Shown here one piece after another: positions 7,250 through 17,200 of a DNA stretch of 42,847 bases. The first letter of the stretch is position 1, and every line of letters begins with the position of its first letter. Below the pieces are notes generated by a model that worked only from the letters and a program-made list of their open reading frames with translations, did no database searches and was not told where the DNA came from. This DNA comes from an uncultured Aquimarina sp. (GTDB lineage Bacteria; Bacteroidota; Bacteroidia; Flavobacteriales; Flavobacteriaceae): the NCBI GenBank assembly GCA_947498935.1, contig CANMMM010000028.1, forward strand, positions 1 through 42,847. The letters run 5' to 3'. Made by a program: the position numbers and the translations under genes.

Positions 7250-10200
7250 ATGAATAGGAAACTACAGCTATTCTTTTTAGCGTGTTGGTCATGTGTTTTT
7301 ATGGCTGCTGCTACCGAAAAGAGAGACAATCATTCTGTTATAGCACATAAAGGAGACTCTACGATCACAACTACAGTGGTTCAAAAAGTGATTCCAATTT
7401 CTTCTCGTAGTAAAGCAGGTCTTGATCTACTGGATAAAACCTTTCCAATTACTGATGCCAGTAAAATACAGGTTACTTCTCAATTTACTCATGCAAGATT
7501 ACAGAAAGAATACCCTGTAAGTAATCGTATACTTGAAGATAGACAAAAAGCTGCTGCCATGTTCGAAACTATTGAAAGGCAGGGAGGATGGGTCGACAGT
7601 TTTGCGAATGAAGATATACAAACATTACCTATTGGGATTAAATATGGACAAGAGCAGGGAGGTACTGATTTTGAAATAGGACTGTTACACGCTACAGTGA
7701 ATACGCAGTATATTGAATTTACAGCATTTGCAAGACTAACACTGCCTCAGACTGATGATCAAGGGAATAGAATCCAGCTTTTTTTTGGTACTAATAACTT
7801 GAAAATTTCACATCAAGGAGGAATTGTAGGAGATGCCAATTTAGTGTTGATGGGAGATGTAGCGATTCCATTTGATAATGGTTCTTGGATGTTGCGCTTT
7901 AAAGGTGGATTTGATTATAAAACAGGCGTAACACAGAATTTGACATATGCTAACATTGATTGCGAAGGGTTTAATGAATTAGGTGTATGGGGAGAAGTAC
8001 AGTTTTCTAGAGAAAAATTATTGCCAGCAACACCTAATGGAGAATTAGAAAGTGCCACTACTTCCTATACAAATGCAGCAGGAACAACTACTGTAATTCC
8101 TAATAGAGTGACAGGTAGTTTTGGACTCGTAGTTTCAGACTGGAATGATTTATTAGTAGAGATTAATTTGCAACCTTTTGTCTTGACAAAAAGCCCTGAT
8201 AAATTCTTGTTTTCGGTTAGTAAAGCTACCTTAGATTTTAGTGATATTCGTACAGAAAATGTAGTTTTTCCTGAATTTTATTATGATCAGGGATTATTAG
8301 CTCCTTCTGAAGAAAGTTGGAGAGGCATTTATATAGCATCACTCCGAGTAGGAATTCCTGATGTTTTTAAGACTAAGAAAACAATTGCCAATAGAGGCAA
8401 AGTTACTTTTGAGGCGCATCACCTAATTATAGATAATTATGGCGTTTCTGGTTTTGTAGGTGTATCTAATTTAATACCGTTAGATGAGGGATTGACTAAT
8501 GAACGAAAGGCTTGGGCTATGTCTATAGATAGTATAGGAGTAGAACTTGTAGCGAGTCGATTAAAAGCAGCTGAATTACAAGGACGCATTATAGTACCGA
8601 TAGCAGCCCCGCTACAGGATCATATATACACAAAAACAGCACCACCAGAGGGAACAGCTATAGATGGTAGTACGACTGTGTTAAAAAAACAAGGAAAAAA
8701 TAACACCTTGGGACTGGCTTATAGTGGGTTGATAACAGAAGATGAGTTTAGTATGCGAGTAGCTTCATTGGATACATTAGTAATGGAGTATTGGAAGGCA
8801 AAAGCGATCTTATATCCCAATTCTGAAATACAGCTGAATGTTGTAGATAAGTCTTTTCGTCCGAAAGCAATACTAAACGGCACATTAACGCTAGGGACTG
8901 ATATAAAAAATGATCATACCGCTAGTTCTACGAACCACAAGGCTAAAAAAGCTATTGAGTTTCGAGGAATCGAATTTCAGAACTTAGTATTACAAACTCA
9001 ATCTCCAATTGTGAAAGTAGATTATTTTGGATACGATGGAGAGGTGAGTATTATGAATTTTCCTGTTTCTATAGCTAATATTGCGCTTACTGCAAATGAT
9101 CATTATACGAGTCTTGGGTTTGACTTAAGGCTGAATTTAATGAGTAAGAAGGATAAAGGTTTTGCTGCTGAGACACGACTAGAGCTTTTAGGACGTATTG
9201 AAGATGCTAATTATAAACAACGATGGAAATTTGATAAAGTACAGTTAAGCAAAATTGCCATCAATGCAGACTTAGGAGGTTTTAAGATGTCTGGCGGATT
9301 GCAAATAATGCGAGACAATGCTGAATATGGAGATGGTTTTTCTGCCAATTTAAAGCTAGAGCTTGAAGCATTGAACGGAGTCGTCATAGAATCGAGTGCT
9401 ATTTTTGGAAAGAAAGAATTTCGCTACTGGTATGTAGATGCGTTAGTAGATAATTTACCCACAGGCAAAGCTTCTCCGATCGGGCTTAAAGGATTTGGAG
9501 GAGGAGCGTTTTATAAAATGAAACGAAAGAACTTTAATTCCTCTTTCTCTCCGTCTGGCTTAGGATATACACCCAGTGATACGCATGGTTTGGGGCTAAA
9601 GGCAATGGTATTGTTTAGCATTATGAATGATAAAGCTGTTAATGGAGGTGCAGGTTTTGAAATCTTGTTTAATCGCAAAGGTGGTATTAGTAGAATGGGA
9701 TTATATGGAGAGGCACATATTATGCAAGAATTTAGTTTTAAAAATCCAGCAGCAACGATTACCAATAAGATGAAAGAGATGGCAGATAAAGCTGGTGTAA
9801 CCAAAGTAGTCGATAAGTTGGCAAATAATAAATTAACAAAGCCTTTTGTAGATATCTCCAAAGAAGAGTATCCTGCTAAAATAGAAGGAGAAGCTGGGCT
9901 ACATGCTTATGTGGGAATTGAATATGATTTTGAAAATAAGATATTGCATGGAGAGGCAGATTTGTATGTAGACGTGGCTGGTGGTTTGATACAAGGTAGA
10001 GCTTCTAAAGGAAGGGCTGGTTGGGCAGTATTACATATCGAAAAAGAAGAATGGTACTTTCATATGGGAACACCAGAAGATCGTTTGGGATTAAAAATAG
10101 GTATTGGACCATTACGTATTGAATCTGGGGGATATTTTATGATTGGAGATTATATGCCTGCGAGTCCGCCACCACCACCTGAAGTAGCTAGAATACTAGG

Positions 10201-12115
10201 TGTAGAAGCAGAAACATTGAACTATATGCGAGATGAAAATGCATTGAAAAGCGGTAGAGGGTTTGCTTTTGGTCAGGATTTCAAAATAGATACAGGAGAT
10301 TTACGCTTTTTAATGTTTTATGCTCGCTTCGTGGCAGGTGGAGGCTATGATATCATGTTGCGAGATTACGGAGAGGCTAAGTGTGCTAATACTGGAGATC
10401 AGGTAGGAATTAATGGATGGTATGCAAATGGACAAGCCTATGCGTATCTGCAAGGAGAATTAGGGATACGTATTAAGCTGTTTTTTGTAAAGAAAAAAAT
10501 CCCTATCATCAGAGCTGGAGCTGCTGTATTGTTACAAGCCAAAGCTCCAAACCCTATATGGATGCGAGGCTATTTAGGAGGGTATTACGATTTATTAGGA
10601 GGCTTGGTTAAAGGTAAATTTAGATTTAAGGTTTCTTTAGGAGAAGAGTGCGAATTCATAGATGCAGCACCGCTAGGAGGAATTAAAATGATTGCTGATT
10701 TGACCCCAAAAGACGGTGCTAATGAGGTAGATGTGTTTGCAGCACCGCAAGCTACTTTTAGCATGCCTATAGGCAAACCAATTGTTATTCCAGAAGAAGA
10801 GGAAGATAAAACTTATAAAGTGATTTTAGAAACATTCCGAATAGTAGATGAAACAGGGAAAGAGATAAAGGGTGCATTAGAATGGGGGTATATGAAAGAT
10901 AGAGCTACCTTCTTTTCAGAAGATATTTTGCCTCCTCAAAAACAGTTAACCGTAGAAGTGTCCGTAAGTTTTCAAGAAAAAATTAATGGTAGTTTTGTAG
11001 TTATTAAAGAAGATGGAAAAAAAGCTATCGAAACAGAGGTGCGTAATTTTGTAACAGGAGAAGCACCTAATCATATCCCATTGCATAATATAACGTATTC
11101 TTATCCTGTAGTGGAACAATCCCAGTTGTATACTAGCGAGTCTACAAAAGGGTATGTGCAGCTAAAGCGAGGGCAGGATTACTTATTTGAAGATGCACAA
11201 TGGGATAGCGAAATTCATTTTATAGAAACTGAAGGCAAAACAAATACAGTGGATTTTAGGTATGATTTTGGAGCAAACCAAGTACAGTTTCAATTGCCTG
11301 CATTAAAGAAAACAAAAACATATACATATCAGATTGTTAGTTTTCCTAAGAATTCAAAGACAGTACAGGCTACAAGCACAACTACAAAAACACAGCATTT
11401 AGATACAGATGCTACTTTCGAATTGACTACAAAAACTGCTGCTACTATTTCTAAAGAAGGTGTAATTGATAGACTTTCGTATTCTTTTGGGACAAGTAAG
11501 TATCCTACATTTGCTGCCAAGGTAGGTAGTATTAAAGTCAAGAATGATTTGTGGGGAAGAATTGCTTCTGATGTTATTTATCTTTCTACGAGTATTAAAG
11601 ATCACGAAGGGTTTGAATTTGTAGAATTACAGGGTAATAAGTTTACAGATAATAAGCCATTAGTTGTAGCAGAGGCGACGCTGTCAGACACTTATTTTAC
11701 TGCGGATATAAATCCAGTGTTGTATAATGAATATCCAGAAAATGGTCCGATAGCATTGCATAGAGATATAAGTATTTATGGTCATGTGCCTAAACGCGCA
11801 CTTCCTCTTATGGGAGGGTATTTAGAAAGTCTAGAAAGTGAAACACGTATAGGATGGCGTCGTACTACTTTTCCATATCGTTATAATTTAACAGCTATTT
11901 ATGCGCAGGATTTTTCAGATGTTCTGCATCAAGTGCTTAATGGAGTGACCAGTACATCTAGTGCATATGGGAGTCAGGTTTCGTCTATACTCAATAGTGA
12001 ATTTAAAATGATGCGTTATGGCGATTATATAATCCGATTACAATATGTTTTGCCAGGAGGTAAAAAAGGTACGCAAGCAACTTTTACATATAAAAATCCA
12101 TTAAAAGATAGGTAA
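7250..12115 (+). CDS. giant beta-rich exported protein, first gene of the TANFOR toxin operon
   Basis: This encodes 1621 residues from the ATG at 7250, chosen because MNRKLQLFFLACWSCVF is a good Sec signal peptide; the frame is open upstream to 7085. The body is dominated by alternating beta-strand patterns (for example YIEFTAFARLTL, LVLMGDVAIPF, GEADLYVDVAGGLIQG). A short helical insertion lies near residue 840 and a proline run (SPPPPPEV) near 970. From about residue 1185 on, immunoglobulin-like or FnIII-like modules follow, and there is no type IX sorting domain at the end. No domain family was recognised. The next gene starts 2 bp after the stop. The size, export signal and operon position ahead of a surface adhesin and a toxin suggest a structural part of the envelope apparatus (inference). 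Confidence 0.85.
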   Translation: MNRKLQLFFLACWSCVFMAAATEKRDNHSVIAHKGDSTITTTVVQKVIPISSRSKAGLDLLDKTFPITDASKIQVTSQFTHARLQKEYPVSNRILEDRQKAAAMFETIERQGGWVDSFANEDIQTLPIGIKYGQEQGGTDFEIGLLHATVNTQYIEFTAFARLTLPQTDDQGNRIQLFFGTNNLKISHQGGIVGDANLVLMGDVAIPFDNGSWMLRFKGGFDYKTGVTQNLTYANIDCEGFNELGVWGEVQFSREKLLPATPNGELESATTSYTNAAGTTTVIPNRVTGSFGLVVSDWNDLLVEINLQPFVLTKSPDKFLFSVSKATLDFSDIRTENVVFPEFYYDQGLLAPSEESWRGIYIASLRVGIPDVFKTKKTIANRGKVTFEAHHLIIDNYGVSGFVGVSNLIPLDEGLTNERKAWAMSIDSIGVELVASRLKAAELQGRIIVPIAAPLQDHIYTKTAPPEGTAIDGSTTVLKKQGKNNTLGLAYSGLITEDEFSMRVASLDTLVMEYWKAKAILYPNSEIQLNVVDKSFRPKAILNGTLTLGTDIKNDHTASSTNHKAKKAIEFRGIEFQNLVLQTQSPIVKVDYFGYDGEVSIMNFPVSIANIALTANDHYTSLGFDLRLNLMSKKDKGFAAETRLELLGRIEDANYKQRWKFDKVQLSKIAINADLGGFKMSGGLQIMRDNAEYGDGFSANLKLELEALNGVVIESSAIFGKKEFRYWYVDALVDNLPTGKASPIGLKGFGGGAFYKMKRKNFNSSFSPSGLGYTPSDTHGLGLKAMVLFSIMNDKAVNGGAGFEILFNRKGGISRMGLYGEAHIMQEFSFKNPAATITNKMKEMADKAGVTKVVDKLANNKLTKPFVDISKEEYPAKIEGEAGLHAYVGIEYDFENKILHGEADLYVDVAGGLIQGRASKGRAGWAVLHIEKEEWYFHMGTPEDRLGLKIGIGPLRIESGGYFMIGDYMPASPPPPPEVARILGVEAETLNYMRDENALKSGRGFAFGQDFKIDTGDLRFLMFYARFVAGGGYDIMLRDYGEAKCANTGDQVGINGWYANGQAYAYLQGELGIRIKLFFVKKKIPIIRAGAAVLLQAKAPNPIWMRGYLGGYYDLLGGLVKGKFRFKVSLGEECEFIDAAPLGGIKMIADLTPKDGANEVDVFAAPQATFSMPIGKPIVIPEEEEDKTYKVILETFRIVDETGKEIKGALEWGYMKDRATFFSEDILPPQKQLTVEVSVSFQEKINGSFVVIKEDGKKAIETEVRNFVTGEAPNHIPLHNITYSYPVVEQSQLYTSESTKGYVQLKRGQDYLFEDAQWDSEIHFIETEGKTNTVDFRYDFGANQVQFQLPALKKTKTYTYQIVSFPKNSKTVQATSTTTKTQHLDTDATFELTTKTAATISKEGVIDRLSYSFGTSKYPTFAAKVGSIKVKNDLWGRIASDVIYLSTSIKDHEGFEFVELQGNKFTDNKPLVVAEATLSDTYFTADINPVLYNEYPENGPIALHRDISIYGHVPKRALPLMGGYLESLESETRIGWRRTTFPYRYNLTAIYAQDFSDVLHQVLNGVTSTSSAYGSQVSSILNSEFKMMRYGDYIIRLQYVLPGGKKGTQATFTYKNPLKDR

Positions 12116-12117
12116 TT

Positions 12118-14202
12118 ATGCGTATAAGTGTATATGATTTTTGGTACTGGTGTTGGTTGTTTCCCTTTTCGATAATTGGGCAAACAGCAGCAGTAGAACC
12201 TTCAGTAAAGGTAATAGCAGACACTGATAAAGCACAGGTATTGCTACGGTGGGCTGTAGATGCACCTACTGTATGGAAGCGAGCGAATACATATGGATAC
12301 TTGATCGAGCGTTTTACCATAGCTAGAAATGGGGTTTTAATAAATCCTCCTGAGCGAAAAGTATTAACTACGACTCCCCTAAAACCAAAACCGATAGATA
12401 AATGGCAGACAATAGTAGCACAGAATGATCATGCAGCTATTATGGCTCAGGCATTGTATGGAGAACGTTTTGAAGTAGAAGGAGCAGGGCAAGAAGGGGC
12501 TATGTTGGCAATCATTAACCAAGCTAAAGAACTGGATCAGCGATTTTCATTTGCACTATTTGCTGCTGATATGAATTTTGAAGTTGCTACAATGGCAGGG
12601 TTAGGGTATGTAGACACAGATGTTTCTAGAAATGAGCGTTATTTTTATAAAATTAAAACAACTATCCCTATACAGTTTGGGAAGGTTGAAACAGGAAGTG
12701 TGGCAGTTGATTTAACCAAAGAACGTTTGCTCCCAGCTCCTATCGACCTTTTTGTTGTAGAGGGGGATAAAAATATTATGTTGTCTTGGGAATATGAGTT
12801 ATATAAATCTATCTATACTTCTTATTTTGTAGAGCGTTCAGAGAATGGAATAGATTTTCAGCGTTTGGGTACTACTCCATTAGTGAATTTAAATGATCGA
12901 CCTGAAGCTCCTGCAAAACGAATGTATTATGTAGATACATTGAAGCAGAATAATAAACAGTATTTCTACAGAGTAGTTGGCGTTTCTCCTTTTGGAAAAG
13001 AAAGTAAACCATCTTCGAGTATCACAGGTAGTGGAAAAGATAAATTAGCCTATACAGCACATATAAAAGGGTTTACATTACAAGAAGATGGATCGGTCAC
13101 TTTATCTTGGGATTTCCCAGAGGAGGGAGAACCATTGATTAGCAATTTTAGTCTTAGCCAAGCTTCGAATGCCAAAGGTCCTTATGATGTAGTTATAAAA
13201 GAAATACCTAAACATCAGCGAACTATAGTCTATGATCAATTAAAGGCTTCTAATTATTTTTCGATTATAGCTAATGGAAAAACAGGTACGGTAAAAAAGT
13301 CATTACCTGTATTTGTACAACCAGTAGACTCTATTCCTCCTAAGATACCTACAGGTTTATCAGGTAGTATTGATAGTTTAGGAATAACAACATTGCGATG
13401 GAAGCCCAACACAGAAAAAGATTTGTTAGGCTATCGAGTGTTTAGAGCCAATCATAAGAATGAAGACCCTGTACAACTTACCTCGTCGCCTATTGGAAGA
13501 TCAAGTTTTATAGACACAGTACAAGTAGCATCTCTAAACAGTACAGTATACTATAGTGTTGTTGCAGTTGATAAACGATATAACACCTCGGATTATACTC
13601 CAATTATAGCAGTAGAAAAACCAGATGTCGTACCACCTTCTTCTCCTGTATTTCGAGCGTATGAAGTCATTAACAACAAGGTGTCACTTACTTGGATTCC
13701 AAGTACTAGTAAAGATGTAGTATCTCATCAATTGTTTAGAAAAGAACTTGGTACAACATCAGCAGAATGGAAGTTGATTTTTCAATCAAAAATGGATTCA
13801 TCTTACACAGATACAGGACTAGCTACCACACAGAAATATCGCTATGCTATTTTTGCAACAGATACACATGGATTACAATCTGCCCCCTCTACCCCGATTA
13901 CAGTAGCGGTAACTTTTTCTGAGATCAATCAAAAAAGTGTAAAAGGATTACAGGCAGTTGCTTATAAAGATACCAAAGTAATAAAAGTGAATTGGAAAAA
14001 CCCGTCAGATACTTTTTCGGGTTTTATAGTGTATAAGAAGAAAAATGAAGATATCCCCAGAGTATTTAGAGAGTTACCTAAATCAGTATTACAATTAGAG
14101 GATACTGCGATAACTCCAAATAATACCTACACATATTATCTGAAACCCATCTTACCTAACGGGAAATATGGTAAGACAACATCAGTAATGGTGCAATTCT
14201 AA
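12118..14202 (+). CDS. exported fibronectin type III repeat protein
   Basis: This encodes 694 residues. The aromatic N-terminus (YDFWYWCWLFPFSIIGQ) acts as a plausible signal peptide. Residues 30-200 form a distinct N-terminal domain. From about residue 205, roughly five fibronectin type III-like modules follow; typical strand motifs are NIMLSWEYE, TTLRWKPN, KVSLTWIPS and KVNWKNPS, with closing YRVVGVSPFG, YSVVAVDK and YRYAIFATD strands. There is no type IX sorting domain or lipobox. It starts 2 bp after the giant gene and ends 9 bp before the SprB gene, so it is clearly part of the operon. FnIII arrays generally act as spacers or protein-binding platforms, so a scaffold role is likely. Confidence 0.85.
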   Translation: MRISVYDFWYWCWLFPFSIIGQTAAVEPSVKVIADTDKAQVLLRWAVDAPTVWKRANTYGYLIERFTIARNGVLINPPERKVLTTTPLKPKPIDKWQTIVAQNDHAAIMAQALYGERFEVEGAGQEGAMLAIINQAKELDQRFSFALFAADMNFEVATMAGLGYVDTDVSRNERYFYKIKTTIPIQFGKVETGSVAVDLTKERLLPAPIDLFVVEGDKNIMLSWEYELYKSIYTSYFVERSENGIDFQRLGTTPLVNLNDRPEAPAKRMYYVDTLKQNNKQYFYRVVGVSPFGKESKPSSSITGSGKDKLAYTAHIKGFTLQEDGSVTLSWDFPEEGEPLISNFSLSQASNAKGPYDVVIKEIPKHQRTIVYDQLKASNYFSIIANGKTGTVKKSLPVFVQPVDSIPPKIPTGLSGSIDSLGITTLRWKPNTEKDLLGYRVFRANHKNEDPVQLTSSPIGRSSFIDTVQVASLNSTVYYSVVAVDKRYNTSDYTPIIAVEKPDVVPPSSPVFRAYEVINNKVSLTWIPSTSKDVVSHQLFRKELGTTSAEWKLIFQSKMDSSYTDTGLATTQKYRYAIFATDTHGLQSAPSTPITVAVTFSEINQKSVKGLQAVAYKDTKVIKVNWKNPSDTFSGFIVYKKKNEDIPRVFRELPKSVLQLEDTAITPNNTYTYYLKPILPNGKYGKTTSVMVQF

Positions 14203-14211
14203 ATTGGAATA

Positions 14212-17200
14212 ATGAAAAGAATAATCGTACTTTTTATAGTGTTAGTGTCGAGTATAGGACAAGCACAGCAATCATATGAGATCAATTTATATGATCTAAC
14301 GTATAGAATTCGAAGAGGAGTGAAAAATAAAACAAGCTCTCAAATTCATATAGAAATTGTATACTCAGGTGGTCGAGAGACCCTTTATTATAGAGATATT
14401 CGAAACGAAGGTGATCAAGAGAATCGATGGAGAATGGATAGACCCCTTGTAATATCAAAAGTACCTATAAGAATTGATGCATATTGTTTTGTTAATTTTC
14501 GAAAAGGAACTGATGCAGGTGCTACTATTCCTGCTAACTTTAGTGAACCTTGTGTACGTGAAGGTACTTTTTCGGGAAATTATTCTCCAAGAATGACGCC
14601 TATCGATTTTAAATATTCGATCAAACCCATATTTAGAGTACCCGAACCTACTTACAGAATACAAGGGTACGATGCTCCATTGGAATTGGAAGCGAATACA
14701 GGCTTTGCTAATAATTTGTACCGTTGGCAATATGCTACGAGTTTCAGAGAAATTGTTATTTTTCCAGTGAGTACTCCTTTTCGTGTGTATGATTGGAAAG
14801 ATATACCAGGAAATCGCATCAACCCTAAAACAGTTAACCTCAGTAATTTTCTGCCAGAGTCAATCATAGGAGAAGATGTTTTTTTTAGAGTGACAGGTAA
14901 TTGTACCAATAATTTTGGTTCGAATATCATTTCATATAAAATCACAAAGTCAGCTCCTGAAATTCTAAGGGTAATTACGACGCCTCCAAGCTGCTTTGAT
15001 GGAACAGATGGTACCATCACCATTCAGTTCGATAGTGGATTGGATGCAAATGATAATCTGAGTGTTGCTGTAGGTGATCTGTCAATCCCTATAGGGGGGA
15101 TGGATGAAAATAATAGACCAAATTTACAATCAGTTGCCGTCGATGGAGGAAATAATATAGTATTAGACGCTGATAACCGTGTCACATTAACTAATGTGCC
15201 GCCAAGTACTACTTCGTTTCGCATAGATATATATGGCTCTTATAAAGGAGAAGCTTATTTTACAGGGGGTACAGGACATTCAAGAACAGTAAAAGTAGCT
15301 AGACGCTCGCCTGTAGCATTTACAACATTACCTGAAAATGGTGTAACACCAGTGTATTGCTATGATGGAGACGATGGACAAGTCTCTTTTTCTGCAGAAG
15401 GGGGTGTTGGTCGTGGTTATGAATATCTAATCAAAGAAGATACTGCTGCTTGGTCAACTAATTGGCAATCTTTTTCTTCAGGAGCTAGTACCACAATCCC
15501 TAGGCTTTCTAAAGGAACGTATCAAATAAAAATTAGAGATGGTAATGAGTGTGTAGCCAAAATACAAAAACGTGATAGCGATGGAAACCTTGTTTTGGGG
15601 GATGAAATTATTGAAACCTTTGTTATAGAAGCCCCTGAGCTACCACTTCAAGTAACATTTGATGAGGCACTCACCAAAGACCCTACAGCTTTTGGTTTTA
15701 CAAATGGTGTAATTGTAGCTAAGGTTACTGGAGGAACACCTGATGCAGGAGCGTATACTTTTGAATGGAGAAATAATGATAATAATTTATTAACGACGAC
15801 TACGACTCGTGTGCTTACAGCTCCTGATGTAGGTTTTTTGATTACACTAAACTCAGTACCAGAAGGAACGTATTATTTAACTGTATGGGATAAGAATTAT
15901 ACCGCAGCTACTTTTAAGACTACATGTACTGTAGAGCGTTTATCAAGACAACTATCAGAACCTAATCTATTGGAGCTTTCAATAGAAGAATCTCAGCCGA
16001 TTTCTTGTAACAGTGCAAATACTAATAATAATCCTGCTAGTGATGGAATATTGATAGCGCATGCTTCTGGTGGTGTACCATTAGCCCCTAAAGATAACCT
16101 GGGACTTCCTTACTATTATACATGGAAAAAACAAAATGCGACTACGAATGCGTGGGAAACATTAGCTATTTCTGATAGTATTGCCCGTGATTTGAATGAA
16201 GGTATTTATGCTGTAAACATAAGAGATGCAAATGGAATTGTGATAGGTACATATGAAAACAATCTATTACAAAGAGAGGAAGATGTGTTGCACGATCTTA
16301 TAGAACCAGAGTTATTACAGATTACGTATATAAAACAAGATGTTTTTTGTAATGGGGGTACTGATGGTGCTATAGACCTTACGATAATAGGAGGTACGCC
16401 CTTTACAACAGGAGCATCTCCTTATTCTATAAGATGGAGTAATGGTGCATCGACAGAAGACATTTCTAATTTAGCTCCAGATATAGTGTATCGAGTAGCT
16501 GTTACAGATGCGAGAGGATGTACTGCTTTTGAAGCAATAGAGATCAATGCACCAGAACCTATCGAATTTGAATTTGTTGATTTTCAGCATCCAAGTGGGT
16601 TTGAGTTTACAGACGGATGGATTAAGGCTACTGTAGAAGGAGGAACAGTACTATCTGATGGTGGGTATCGCTACGAATGGCGTGATATGGATGGAAGACT
16701 ATTGAATGATCAGGTTACTACAGTAACGAATGCTATAGATGGAGTTTTTGAACTGACATTAAATAATGTTGGAGATGGTGTCTACTTTTTGACGCTTTGG
16801 GATGCGAATTTCGATGCAGGAACTCAAAAAGAAGGATGTATGGTTATGAATCAACAATTTATCCTGCGAGAGCCTGAGCCATTACGCGTACTAATAGAAG
16901 AAAGCAGTCCTATATCATGTAATAATAGCAATGTGTATGATAACCCCTCTAATGATGGAGTATTAGTAGCACACGCTACAGGAGGTGTTCCATTAGCATC
17001 TGCTACTAATAATGGATTACCGTATTATTATACATGGAAGAAACAGCAAACTGATGCTTCTTGGAGGATATTGGAAGATCAAAGAGATAGTATCGCCAGT
17101 AATTTGGACGTAGGTAGTTATGCTGTGAATATAGAGGATAGGAATGGAGTGATATTAGCCGTTTATGAAAGAAATCTTGTGATTAGAGAAACTGATAGTA

